Positions 10,810-21,365 of a stretch of 64,000 nucleotides of DNA are shown here, piece by piece. The notes beneath the pieces are model-generated. The model had not been told where the DNA came from, ran no database searches, and saw only the letters and a program-made list of their open reading frames with translations. The stretch is from positions 188,771-252,770 of the forward strand of contig NMRB01000469.1 of NCBI GenBank assembly GCA_002633025.1, in the 5' to 3' direction. This DNA is from Notospermus geniculatus. Lineage: Eukaryota; Nemertea; Pilidiophora; Heteronemertea; Lineidae. Every line of letters begins with the position of its first letter. Position 1 is the stretch's first letter. The translations under genes and the position numbers were made by a program.

Positions 10810-10980
10810 TTTACATTTCCATACTCGTGGCGTGTTACACAGCTGTAATAAAGCTGTGGGAGAAGTTTACATTTCCATACGTGTGGTGTGTTACACAGCT
10901 GTAATAAAGCTGTGGGAGTTTACATTTCTATATGTGTGGTGTGTTACACAGTTGTAATAAAGCTGTGGGAGAAGTTTCCT
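10810..10980 (+). repeat. Three tandem ~55-bp units inside the LTR element
   Basis: The unit (tttacatttccata, gtgttacacag, tgtaataaagctgtgggag) occurs three times upstream of the 3' LTR. Each unit carries an AATAAA hexamer. It is probably a replication-slippage product in the 3' untranslated part of the element. Confidence 0.75.
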
Positions 10981-11230
10981 TTGCTAAGCACGGTGTTGCA
11001 ATCTATGTGGTTTGCCTGTTTTGTGTTGGTTGATGCCAGTGGGGCACCCAACGGTTTTCTTGAAGTTACTCTGTGATGTCTTGGAGCGTCGCTCGACATG
11101 TGATAATATGATGTTTGCTCTCCCTGCCTGGCCAGCAAGTGGATTGAGCCGCTCCCCAGGTGCGCTTGGGTGGAGCTAAGTGTTTGTGTAGTTGACGATG
11201 TGGGACACATCTCCTCTGAGGAGGGACGTA

Positions 11231-11455
11231 TGTGACGGTGAAATAATTTGTCTGTATTGGCAGCCCATAGGTTGCGGCCCGTACGGTGGCGCCGCGCAGC
11301 GGAGTTAGTGTAAATCATCGGGCTCTACCATGTGTCTTCGGACAGAGAGCTCGCGCTCTACAAATTGTCAATTGTTTTGTGGAGTTTATGAGAATAAAAG
11401 CTAAAACCGAATCCGAATTGTCGTTATCTGAGGTAAGAGACATCAGTACCTCACA
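11231..11455 (+). repeat. 3' LTR of the gypsy-type element
   Basis: 225 bp, the same length as the 5' LTR, with one visible substitution between them. It is followed by CATA, which also precedes the 5' LTR. Confidence 0.88.
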
Positions 11456-11540
11456 CATATGTACTACACACTAAACGCTGGCACGATTGGCGTAATGAAA
11501 TGGTCCAGGAACCATGTGCTCACCTGGGTGTAAATGTACC

Positions 11541-12431
11541 AGGGCCGACCGAATCGAAATTCCGATAGCGCTATCAGTGCCTATCGGATGTATAGGCCAA
11601 ATGCCAATAGGCACTATCCCCGAATAGAAACTCTGGTAGCTACAGGCGTTGATAAGAACACCGAATAGAAACTTTGTTAGGCTATCAATGACGTCACAGT
11701 AGGCGCCGGTAGGCTGTTTCACTATAGGCGGTCGGGACCTCCTTTAGCGCGCTGTTAGTGGTGTCCGTTGACCACTTCCAAGCAGTACATATATATGTGG
11801 CGTGTTGAAGGTGACGTGGCGATGGGCGTCGTTGAGTGTGGGTACAGAATGCGCACGTTTAGAAACCGCTACAATCCCTACAAGGAATATACCGATGAAG
11901 ATTTTTTCAGCCAATATCGATTCCCCAAACCTATATTTTTCACGGAGAGTGTTTCGCCGTCAACATCGCATTATGATGGCTAAACAGCCTTATGATAAGA
12001 CGTTTTTCAGCCTCCGAATAATCAACTGCTCATTTCGCTTAGGTTTTGACTTGCCCATGGCGCAGACTGGCACAAACTGGGCAGAAAGGGTACCCGGTAT
12101 TAAACTGGTAAACATAGGAACACTAGACCGTACACTGACCCGCAGTCCGTGCCCTCAAATTGTCCTAGTTGCACAACTCACAAAGGAATCAAAATAGATT
12201 TCGTGGCGAGGGATATAGACCAACCTTGGTCCAAGGAAAGGGCCTACCGTCCGTGATACTGTCTTACCGAGCCTACCAGTCATGCCAGTGGCATTGACTA
12301 CCAGCGCGCTAACAGCGTTTGGATTCGGCCATTTACCCAGCGCTGGTACACTATCAGTTGACAGGCGTTGATAAGGCCACTATTGCCGGCTTCACTCTCA
12401 TGACTATCGGAGTTTCGATAAGGTCGGCCCT
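11541..12431. mobile_element. TIR element with AGGGCCGACC ends
   Basis: The left end AGGGCCGACCGAATCGAAAT..CCGATAG pairs with the right end CTATCGG..TTTCGATAAGGTCGGCCCT (25 of 28 positions). Internal repeats of CTATCGG/GGCACTATC type occur near 11560-11640. The 891-bp interior has no transposase-like frame. The compact hairpin at 24789-24917 shares the (C)TCCGATAG core, so they are probably one family. It lies ~85 bp right of the LTR element. Confidence 0.65.
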
Positions 12432-12781
12432 GAACAACGATCAGGGCTCGAAAAATCACATGCCCGAATGCCCACAGGCAACCTGTTCAACCACCTGGGC
12501 AACAAAAACAATTTTCAGCCAAATACAACATGCCCGACCAGGCAACTCTTAATTGGATCCCATTCAAAAAATAAACATAATTAAAGTAAATTTCCAACCA
12601 AACCAAGGGATTCGGGCATCCATCAAGATGAGCTGGGCATCTAAAAACCTGAAAACTGAAAGCCCTGCGAATGACATTTTAGTTAAAGTCAAACTGTTCC
12701 AGGGTCATATGATGGTCAAAATTTTGGCAAACACATACATATCGAGGGTAATAATCTAGACACGAATAAGTAGTTGCTGTG

Positions 12782-13076
12782 CAACATGGTGTAGTAGTTG
12801 TATTGTAATGTTGGAAAACAATCTATACAGGTATTAAATTTCAGTTTGTGACCTGGCCTCATAGTTGCAAAATATGCCACCTTGAGACTGACTGACGCCA
12901 CAAAATAAAACCTAATGACCAATTTGCTATGCCGCCAATTGAAGGTTGGCAGTATGCTACGCCACCTACCGGAGGCAGGCATATAAACTTGAAAATCAGA
13001 GAGGAAGAGCTTGGGAGGGGACGGGGATTTTACCCTTTCTCTGCCCACTAACAGCAAGTGGTCAACTTTAAAGCTG
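12782..13076 (+). repeat. Two-copy repeat with TATA-like box, copy 2
   Basis: Counterpart of 5690-5995, with the same CATATAAA box and purine-rich leader (cagagaggaagagcttggga). The GGAGGC array is degenerate here. Its right end runs into the left arm of the inverted structure at 13070-14000. Confidence 0.6.
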
Positions 13077-14000
13077 AACTGCATGAACAAAAACCACAGC
13101 GCCGCAGTATGGTGGTCTACAGAAGTGCAAACGCCCGTCCAAGTACCTCCAAAACATGATAGACTACCGGCCTATTTGGTGGCGCCACTGTATTCAATCT
13201 CAGGCTTTCAATCAAGACACATCAAGAGATAGTGTCCAAGTGACAGAGCCTGATAGACTTAGTACGATCTGTTGGAACCTGAGTATGAGGTTGGTCAGGT
13301 TTCTTTAGTGCTTGCGCCCAGTTGAAATAATGGCAAAAACTTCGGCATCAACAAATAATACACCACTCGTCTGAGTTTCAGAAACTCCATTTGGTATCAT
13401 TGCAAACATGTTGCATATAAATCTTATTTGATTTCTTTTGCCATAGTTTCGTTATTTGAATATATTTTCACAGAAACGCAATGTACTTGATCTGAGCAAT
13501 AATACATACATGACTCGCGCGATGTGTCTGTATTTGTAGAAAGAATATTTAATTGATTATGGTAATTATGAACAAAGGAATGAAATAAGAACTATCCTCA
13601 ACCTATATGTAATGATATCTGATGACGTTGATATACGTCAAATGAGTGTTGTATTGTTTTTGAATGCATAAATGTTTTCAACTGGTGCTTTGGTAACACC
13701 ATAAATGTCAACAAGACGTGAATACTATAGAATAGTGACCGAGTTTACTCTCTGGTTCGGTAAGAACCCAATGCCTTCAACCTGCAGAAGTCACTGGATG
13801 CCATGTCTTGATGTTGCTCTATTGACTGACTCAGGGTGAATACAGTGGCGCCACCAAATAGCCTGGTGGTCTATCATGTTTCGGAGGTGTTTTGAAAGTG
13901 CCTTCTGGTCGTTTGCATTTCTCTTGACCACCACCGTGGCGTGGTGGTCTTTTTTTAGTGCTCGGATCTCCAGTTTTTGTTCATGCAGTTCAGCTTTAAT
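13070..14000. repeat. Inverted duplication enclosing ~640 bp
   Basis: Two blocks of the left side recur in inverted order on the right: aagctgaactgcatgaacaa (13070) against 13975-14000, and the block around ctatttggtggcgccactgt (13160-13198) against 13837-13875. The right arm's minus-strand frame (13791-14120) gives a charged, helix-prone peptide with no family that I recognise. The loop 13200-13836 is AT-rich and carries no gene. Confidence 0.55.
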
Positions 14001-14032
14001 ATGAGCACAAGAAATATGCAATAGAAAATGAA

Positions 14033-14922
14033 ATGGTCCATGGACCATGTGCCCACACCGGGTTGGACATAATAGTCTAATGACAGAGGGATCAGTTATG
14101 AGCAATCTGGGACGAGTCATTCCCGAGTAGGACTTTGATGATTTGGGGGTTACGCCACCTGGCGGCCATATTGGATGTCCGATCGGGCCGAAACTTCACA
14201 TGAACACAAAGGTCATCTGCAGGGGGCCACATAGCATACTAAGTATTGGAGCGCTTTTGGTTAAGTCGTTCCTGGGTTACAGCACTTTGATGATTTTTGG
14301 GTTACGCCACCTGGTGGCCATGTTGGAAGTCAAATCAGGCCGAAATCTGACAGGCATGTAAAGGTCATCTAGTGGGAGGTAAATACCAAATTTGAGCACT
14401 CTGCGTCAAGTCGTTCTCGAGTAATAGCACTTACTTGATTTTCATGCTACACTACCTTAAGTGGCCATGTTGGATATCCAATCGGGCCGAAACTTGGTAT
14501 ACCCCTCCAATGCATGTTTGTGTGCAAGATATGAAGTCGCTCGGTGAAATAATCACAAACTGTGGCAGGTTCATTACTTTTGTCGAACTTTGACCTCTGT
14601 GACCTTGAAAAGTAGGTCAAATCAAAAACCCGTTATACATGTTATGTATCCTTATTAGATACTCCTATGATAAAAATTTGAAAATGGTCTAGTCATTAGT
14701 TCAGGAGTTATTGCACTTTTTGTATTTTCGGTTTCCGCCACCTGGTGGCCAAGGTAAGAGTCGAATCGGATCGAAAGTTGGTGTCATGGGTCATCTGACC
14801 CAGCGGTATATATATGTACCAAGTTTCAGATCAATAGCTCCAGCGGTTACGAAACGTGCCCTGCTAACGGACAATGACGACGACGGACGGTGCACCATCG
14901 TAATAGCTCACCCCGGTGAGCT
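14033..14922 (+). repeat. Large interspersed repeat, copy C
   Basis: It opens with ATGGTCCATGGACCAT (14033-14048) and ends AGCTCACCCCGGTGAGCT (14905-14922). CCTGG blocks start at 14158, 14310, a decayed one near 14455, and 14741. The TGACCT pair is intact at 14591-14596 and 14600-14605. From 14922 to 15350 I see no gene. Confidence 0.8.
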
Positions 14923-15356
14923 AATAAATATGACCTGCGCTAAAGCGCAGAGTGATGAGGTAGCTCGGGGCAAAGGTGTAAGCCAGAGCATCGCGGAGGC
15001 GTCACCTGGCGGAGGAAATTGCTGCATGATCTGTACACTGGTACAGTCATTCTCACAGTGAAGTGTGTAAGGAGCTGTAGTCTCCTAGTCTAGTAGTAAC
15101 GAACGACAAGAAATCCTGTGCATTTACGTCGTAATTGGGCTCGTTACACCCACCAATTAACGACATAACTAATCTTTATGTGCTATCTCTCACCTGATCA
15201 ATATTTAGACGCATCACATTCATAAATTTGATGCTTTTTCGCCTAATTTTGGACCGGCATCGCACAACATGGTTGCCTTTTTTTATTGAAACGCATTCAC
15301 CGGAACACTACATGTATATCTGCTTTGCCCGGAATGTCCATCCTCTACTCCGGCGA

Positions 15357-15522
15357 CCAGGGGCGGATCCAGGGTTTGGAAGAGGGGGCGCCTGTGCGAG
15401 GAACATTGAAATTTACCCCACTTCCAGAATCTCACTGTCGGTTTTACAGATTTGTTAGCCAAAGAAAGGGGCATGCACCTGGTGCCCCCCCCCCCCACCC
15501 CACCCTTTGGATCCGCGCCTCG
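15357..15522. mobile_element. GGATCC-ended palindromic element with C-run
   Basis: The left end AGGGGCGGATCCAGG and right end GGATCCGCGCCTC are inverted, with a 14-C run just inside the right end. Related copies are at 31436-31656 and 60568-60745, a half copy is at 44894-44940, and a possible one is at 62395-62560. From 15522 to 16200 there is no supported gene. Confidence 0.6.
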
Positions 15523-16199
15523 CTACAATTATTTGCATAAGTTTAGCCACTGGTGTAATGTTTTTGAGTGTTCCCCATTTGTGAGTGTTCCCCAACTAAT
15601 TTTCTGACAGAATAGGCTGCGACTTGACAAATAGAGGGCATACAAACGTGTCGATCTATCTGCCAGTGGTTATCCTCCATGGGCAGGCCTACAAATTACG
15701 AAGACCATGGTACAAAACAAAGATCCCCGGCGAACGGCCTTTGTAGGCCTTGTCCCCAAGCACAAAATTCCCACCCATATACTATATAGGCCTACAAAAC
15801 TACATGTATCGGGTGGGGCAGAAAAAACGATAACACTTTTTAAACTAGAATAATTCAAAAACTGTTGTACCGGTACTTATAACTTTGAAATTTTACAGGT
15901 AGTAAAAGATAGGGATGTTTGACAACTCCACCCCAAATTGCAGGTCCATAGCGTAAAAACTGTGAAAATTATGACATTTTGAAAATTTTCGGTCAAGACC
16001 AGAAATGCCGGTCTGAGAAGTTACATCAGACCTACCCCAGTTCACATGAACAATGGACAATGTGTCCCCCGTGTTGCTCAAAGACTGCACGCAAGCGCTT
16101 TTTGCACCCGGAAATCGAATTTCTTATTTCTTCTAAGCTTATTTCTGCCCATTTCTCCCTAATTCTCTCCTTCAGTTCATTTTCCATGAATGTTTCGTC

Positions 16200-16705
16200 C
16201 GCCCTTCGTAAACGCTGGCGTCAAGCTAGCCGCACATTCCCCATCCGCAATCAAGCCATCACGCACTTTCTAGCCGCACTTTTACCCGGTTAGGTACTCG
16301 AACTATGGAATTCTTGGTCTATCTAAAATGTGGAATGGTCAAGCTAGCCGCATATTCTAGCCGCACTTTTTCACTTCGGGAAAAGCTATTGATTGAAAGA
16401 ATTCGGGCGACCTCTGCTGGCAACTATTAAAGGGGAACTCCACCGACAGTATACTGGAAACAAAATCGTTACGTGCAAGGTTGATAAAAACTTACTTTTT
16501 TAAAGGGACGACAGATAAAATCGAGTTGTTTCTTTGTGTGGTTAGTTGCGTGATGTAGAGGAGGGTACCCACTACCCAACGACACCCAGCTGTAGCCCAG
16601 GTCATCTCGAATTTTCTAGCAATTTCGGTCTCAATAAGTATAGCCTACGGGTGTGGTCTTTTCCGCCCGACACTCACTATTTAAATGGAAATTACACTAA
16701 ACTCA
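16200..16705 (+). repeat. ~500-bp repeat with a copy at 34618-35083
   Basis: The block from gctggcgtcaagctagccgc through gttgcgtgatgtagaggagg to cgacactcactatttaaatg is duplicated at 34618-35083 with high identity. The GACCTCTGCTGGC block near 16409 resembles a CTCF core on the minus strand (13/14). The 64-residue open frame common to all copies is a repeat artefact. Confidence 0.7.
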
Positions 16706-16979
16706 CTGATAGCTCTACAGGCGCCTGTGATATAGCGTAGTGTCACCGTGTATTAACAGACGGCGCTACAACTCAGACAACTTGTGCCCGCCGGGCAATA
16801 TTTTTCGCATGTCTCCCTTTAAAATACACGTAGACGGGATACCTCCTGGCGTCGTGGGGTTTGTAATGTTCTAAGCATTCGTTTGAGGTGTTTCCTGGGC
16901 GTTTGCAATTCTCTTGCTCGTCGCATGGGGGCTGCTCATTGTTCACAGTAACTGTCAACATTATCACGGGAAGAGGTCA

Positions 16980-17160
16980 GGGCCCGGTTGCACCAAAGGT
17001 CGTAGGTGCTGTCTTAAAGTTAAGAACAAAAATGGGTTGCACCATCGATGTCTTAGGACGTCGCCCTAACGTTTCTGCCGATGCAGTTACGACATGTCTT
17101 AGGGGTTGTCCCAAATTCCATATCTTACGATAAGAACTTAAGTTTGGTGCAACCAGGCCC
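16980..17160. mobile_element. TIR element with GGGCCCGGTTGCACCAAA ends
   Basis: The left end GGGCCCGGTTGCACCAAA pairs with the right end TTTGGTGCAACCAGGCCC, differing by one indel. It is 181 bp and non-coding. Confidence 0.75.
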
Positions 17161-17164
17161 TGGG

Positions 17165-17272
17165 TCGATATTCATAAACATACTTAAGTCAAAGTGTGAT
17201 ACTTATCTTTTGTGCTGAACAAAGGATAAGTGCCACACTAAGACTAAAGTCGTTTTATGAATATGGGTCCTG
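17165..17272. mobile_element. Short hairpin element, ATATTCATAA family
   Basis: The arms GATATTCATAAACATACTTA and its inverse GTCGTTTTATGAATATGG enclose ctaagtgtg/acacttatcc-type inner repeats. The same family is at 4000-4566 and 62259-62366. It lies immediately beside the previous TIR element. Confidence 0.7.
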
Positions 17273-17428
17273 GGCCCCAGGCAAACCGTTCAAGATTTTC
17301 TCAGTGTCAACAAGGTCACTTAATGGCTGCGCCATCTGTAGCCGTGCTCAGAACTAACGAAAACACGGCGATTTCGAAAAGCAGGGCGAGCTTCCCATGT
17401 TTCTTGTATACAAATGTAATGTCTGTAA

Positions 17429-17560
17429 GAGTTTCTGTAGCTCAGTGTTCCCCAACAATAGGTGTGGCCTAGAATGGTTATTGTTGGTTAGTTGCCGCTT
17501 AATCCGTCAGGAGGGAAACAATAAGAAAAACACAGAAATACGGGGAACACTGATCGACGT
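17429..17560. mobile_element. CAGTGTTCCCC-ended element
   Basis: The ends CAGTGTTCCCC and GGGGAACACTG are inverted. The ~140-bp block, including flanking gtttctgtagct and gatcgac, recurs inverted at 36940-37068, so flanking DNA was copied with it. Confidence 0.65.
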
Positions 17561-17642
17561 TTGTAGGTATGACCGCAAAAAACGTGGAGATTTTTTTGTA
17601 GTGTAACCACGGCTTTTAGCACTCTTTTGCACGAGACACCAA

Positions 17643-17826
17643 GGCCCGTATGCACCAAAGTGGTTTAAAATTTGGCTTAAACCTAGACTTACTAATCATG
17701 GATTAAGCGTGGATTAAATCATCCGAACTTGAACACTTGTTGGTGCAGGCGGATTAATTTTTTAAACCATACTTAAACCTAGTTTAAGCCTAATCTAAGG
17801 TTTATCCACGTTGGTGCATACGGGCC
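17643..17826. mobile_element. TIR element with GGCCCGTATGCACCAA ends
   Basis: The 16-bp ends are perfect inverted repeats (GGCCCGTATGCACCAA / TTGGTGCATACGGGCC). The interior contains further inverted ttaaacctag motifs. It is 184 bp and non-coding. Confidence 0.8.
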
Positions 17827-18132
17827 CAAATGTTGACTCGTCTCTTCCCCACACATAACATCTGTCGCCGCCTTTATTGAGCCGGCGCGGCAGGTTTTTG
17901 TTGTGTGCATGTCTGGCACCATTGTTCAATTTATTTTCCAAGCATTGAAAAACTCTCACACAATGACGATTGATCGTCATTTTTTACCTCGTTGCTGTTT
18001 GTCAGAGATTTCAAAGAAATTCTGTTGGGACGTAATGTACGATTGGGTTACCAGGAAATCCGTGCGAAAGGAAATCCACCATGCAAATCTTTCTGCTTTT
18101 GTCGTATTTTGTTTTGACGCCAAACCATTTGT

Positions 18133-18547
18133 AATGCCCGTTGTACACGTAGGATTTTTCTTGTACTAAAAATTATAAATGGGGCTTAAATGGGTGTTCA
18201 CAATGCCTTTCAGCAGGCAATCAGTAGCCTATGACCGAAATCACCCTTCATGAGTGTCATTAGGGCCGTTTACACGACAAGCCAAAAAACCACATTCAGA
18301 TTCGATCCGATTGGATCCGATCGACCGCATCCGGTCTCATTTGCGTTTAGACGAGATTTGAATGTGGTCGAATGTGGTCCAATGCGGTCCAAAATCCACA
18401 TTGGACCCCACTGGGTAGCGTTTACACGCAATAATTTTGAACCACAATCGGATTCGATCGGATCGTATGTGGATTTTTGCCTGTCGTCTAAACGGCCCTA
18501 TTTATAACTTTTAGTACAAAAAAATCCTACCGTGTACAACGGGCATT
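18133..18547. mobile_element. Nested pair of TIR elements
   Basis: The outer element has 46-bp arms: left from AATGCCCGTTGTACAC (18133-18178), right ending GTGTACAACGGGCATT (18502-18547). Inside it a second element spans 18261-18500 with ends TAGGGCCGTTTACACGACA and TGTCGTCTAAACGGCCCTA. The inner one most likely inserted into the outer one. Neither encodes protein. From 18547 to 18900 I see nothing else. Confidence 0.75.
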
Positions 18548-18903
18548 AGTTTACAGAAAAATTGGGGACACCATATGGCCCTGTGCATTCGCGATATTCG
18601 ATGCATGGCAGATCCAGAATACACAGGCTCAAAGGGTCTGATACATGTACACTCATGGAAAACGGTAAATGGACAGCAGTTTTTCTTGAATATCTCCAAA
18701 CCAATGGGGTACAGAAAGTTGGTCCCAACATAATAATACATGTAAATTATTATTATACTACATGTATATTATTACTGCATCTACTCAGTTATAACGACAG
18801 TACATTATTCGTAGATCTGCGAAGCACCTTTTTCACCATTTGACTGACGTAATCTTACTAATAATTTTTATTCATTTATCGGGATTAGTTCAAGCGCGAT
18901 CAC

Positions 18904-19299
18904 TAGTGAGGTTTCGCAAATCTGACGAAACACGAAGTACGAAATTGGACTTCATTTCCAGGTCAGGGCGTAATGTATTTCAGGAGATGGTTGGTACCAC
19001 AAATATCGCTTGCTCCAACAGCGTCTGCTGCAAAAGCGTCCAATAGCGTATGACGTTAGACCGATAGAGTTGAAATGTATCTTTCGTTTCGACTTCGACA
19101 AAGTGGAAATTTAAAAATTCAAAGATTTAAAAATTTAATGTACCATAACTCTCTCGCTCTTACACGATATGCTAAAAGACGCACTGGCAGCAGGGACATT
19201 TGTGGTAGCAACCATCTCCAGAAATACATAGGTCCTGGAAATGAAGTTGTATTTCGTATTTCGTACTTCGTGTTTCGTCAGATTTGCGAAACCTCACTA
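18904..19299. mobile_element. TIR element with perfect 42-bp ends (uninterrupted copy)
   Basis: The left arm begins TAGTGAGGTTTCGCAAATCT and the right arm is its exact inverse over 42 bp. A diverged second copy lies in intron 1 of the GPCR (32897-33507) and carries an extra 210-bp hairpin insert. The present copy shows the empty site (acataggtcctggaaatg, about 19228-19245). Confidence 0.82.
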
Positions 19300-19505
19300 T
19301 TGCGTATCTATACTATAAAAGAGTAGGCCGATTTTTTGAGGAAAGTAAACGCGAAAACTACCGCCCGAAGGCCGCGACATTTGGTACCAACGGGAAGCTT
19401 GCGTTTCGGACAAGGTTTCTGGCCCCTTAGACGTTGAAAAAGTTTTGCGAAAGTGGTACTTTTAAGCGTTTTTTGTTCGTTGCCGTGGTTTCCCTTCCGT
19501 GCCTA

Positions 19506-19630
19506 TGACGTCATTCCACGGTGTCCACAGTGACGTCAGCAAACAGTGACGTACGTAGGCCTACCTCACCGGTGATTGGCGCGCTGACGTCAATCCACGG
19601 TGACGTCAGCAAACAGTGACGTACGTACCA
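19506..19630. promoter_or_regulatory. Cluster of four TGACGTCA (CRE) motifs in a 70-bp tandem duplication
   Basis: Perfect palindromic CRE octamers occur at 19506-19513, 19531-19538, 19585-19592 and 19601-19608. The block tgacgtcagcaaacagtgac is duplicated with a 70-bp period. CRE octamers bind CREB/ATF factors in animals. No gene start is visible beside it, so a regulatory role is not established. Confidence 0.4.
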
Positions 19631-19680
19631 CGCCAGTGATTGGCACGCACGTCATTTCACTTTGAACGACGGGTAACGAC

Positions 19681-20189
19681 CAGGGACCTTATTCACGAAG
19701 CTCCCGTAACTTACGGGAGTGTGCAAACTATTGTCCTTTTGCGGACAACCTATAGAGGTTTCCCACGTGACGTCACAGCTCCAAATATCCGCCATATTGG
19801 CCGTCAAATGACGCAACGTCACAGAATCAACACAGCGTTTTTGACGTGGTTTGTACGTTGTCGGCATTCATTGGACTCTTCTACACTGTTCTACAGCAAG
19901 CCGTATGGACGATTCGCTTTGTTTTCAACACGGTTTTCACACCAGACCAACTACTTATGCTCAGAAACTGTGAGAGGTAAAGTGATTTGTTGAGTTGTAT
20001 GCTCCCAGTGGTCTGTACGGGCCGCTGAATGTTCGAACCGAGAACAAGATGGCAGCCTCCATGGCTTCATTTTGACGGCCAGTATGGCGGCCGTGTGACG
20101 TCAGTGGGAAACCTCTATTGTTCACTATCAGCCTGACAAAGGATTTGCGTACCCTTAACGTTACGGGGGCTTTGTGAATAAGGTCCCTG
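19681..20189. mobile_element. TIR element with CAGGGACC ends
   Basis: The left end CAGGGACCTTATTCACGAAG and right end CTTTGTGAATAAGGTCCCTG are inverted over ~33 bp with about three mismatches. Inside, a second inverted pair (gaggtttccca.gtgacgtca) is present. CAGGG termini recall hAT-like elements, but I see no convincing 8-bp target duplication. Confidence 0.72.
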
Positions 20190-20481
20190 ATAACTGGCCG
20201 AGTTCGATTGGTGTAGGGCAGAGTGCGGGTCCCTAAAAAAGACGGTTCCAGAATGACACAAATATCTCGGGAACCGGCCAACATATCGACAAACCGGCTA
20301 CCATAGATTCTCAGCAATATGATAGACAAACTCATGTAGGTTTGAATGTTACATTCTGGAATTGTGCTCTAAAGTAGAAAAATTTTCACCAAATTTCAAC
20401 TTCTGGAAAATTCCATAATTGTTACCCAAAGTGCACCGGGAGACGAACAGATGAACGGCCGAGTTATCGACAAACCGGCTG

Positions 20482-20720
20482 AGGGCCGTTTTGACGGGCG
20501 TTTTTATCGCCGCGATAATCGCCACTTTTTTAACGCTCAGTAAAAACGGACATCGCTCCATAGGTCGATCGACTGTTGATCGAGTTTTACCAAGGCTTTT
20601 TTCTCTCGCTGGCGATGTCACCCGCTGTTGGCGTTTTTGGCGTTTTGACGGGCGTTTTGGATGCGATATCGCCAACAGCGTTGAAATCGCCGCGATAAAA
20701 ACGCCCGTCAAAGCGGCCCT
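20482..20720. mobile_element. TIR element with AGGGCCG(T/C)TTTGACGGGCG ends
   Basis: The 35-bp terminal inverted repeats have one mismatch. The interior is rich in GCGATA/TATCGC inversions, so most of its 239 bp can fold on itself. Non-coding. Confidence 0.8.
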
Positions 20721-21255
20721 TAACTCCGAATGTCGATTACAGTTCATGGATTGAGCGTCATAACGTTTACGGGATCACAGGTGTAACGTTTTTCAGTGTG
20801 GCCATTTCTCTGTGTGCACCCATGTTCGGAACACACTGGGAAACAGACTTCACTGTTACTCTGTGTGTCGCCCATTGTCAAATCGCCGCTTATTCCGTCA
20901 ATCTATTGTAATGTCACACTGGCACACGGCCCTCACTGCAAAACGTTACACCGGTCATGCCGGTGTCGTAGAATGTCATGCTCCCCGATATGAGATGCCC
21001 CACAACAATAGATTCTGACGGAATAAGGGTCAGCCGGGCACTGACAAACAGAACTTCTGTTACCAGATGTCCCCTGAACAAAAGAAGCGGGCATCTGATA
21101 TCGGGGGCATTACATTCTATGACACCTGAACCACTGGACAACACTCCACGTGACCGAAGTGTAGAGGACCACCGTGGTTAACGGGACTGACATTCTGGAA
21201 CCGAACCACGCCGCGCTTCATGACCCGTCATTTGACGGGTACTTTGCTAGTTGTA

Positions 21256-21365
21256 CGATAAACGTTAACTTTACGACCACGCCATTTTTCATACTGCGAA
21301 TTCACCAGATTATACATTGTATTTTCGGTACAAAAATAACGTTGTCGCAAAGTTAACGTTTATCG
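21256..21365. mobile_element. CGATAAACGTTAAC-ended hairpin
   Basis: The left arm CGATAAACGTTAACTTTACG is inverted at the right end (CGCAAAGTTAACGTTTATCG). A better-preserved relative is at 46823-46937. From 21365 to 22010 there is no supported gene. Confidence 0.6.

Larger units (their letters stand above)
8117..11455 (+). mobile_element. LTR retrotransposon, Ty3/gypsy-type, internally deleted
   Basis: Complete insertion of 3339 bp. The two 225-bp LTRs (8117-8341 and 11231-11455) begin TGTGACGG and end CCTCACA. They differ at one position that I can find (g at the 5' copy, a at the 3' copy, within gctctacaa.ttgtcaattg). The flanks are CATA on both sides, a 4-bp target duplication. A primer-binding site, TGGCGCCCGTGACGTGG, starts one base after the 5' LTR. 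A purine-rich tract (gaggaggga) lies just before the 3' LTR. Only ~2.9 kb of internal DNA remains: a short gag-like start, the protease-to-RT junction, and a tail. Most of RT, RNase H and integrase is missing, so it must rely on proteins supplied elsewhere. Confidence 0.88.
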
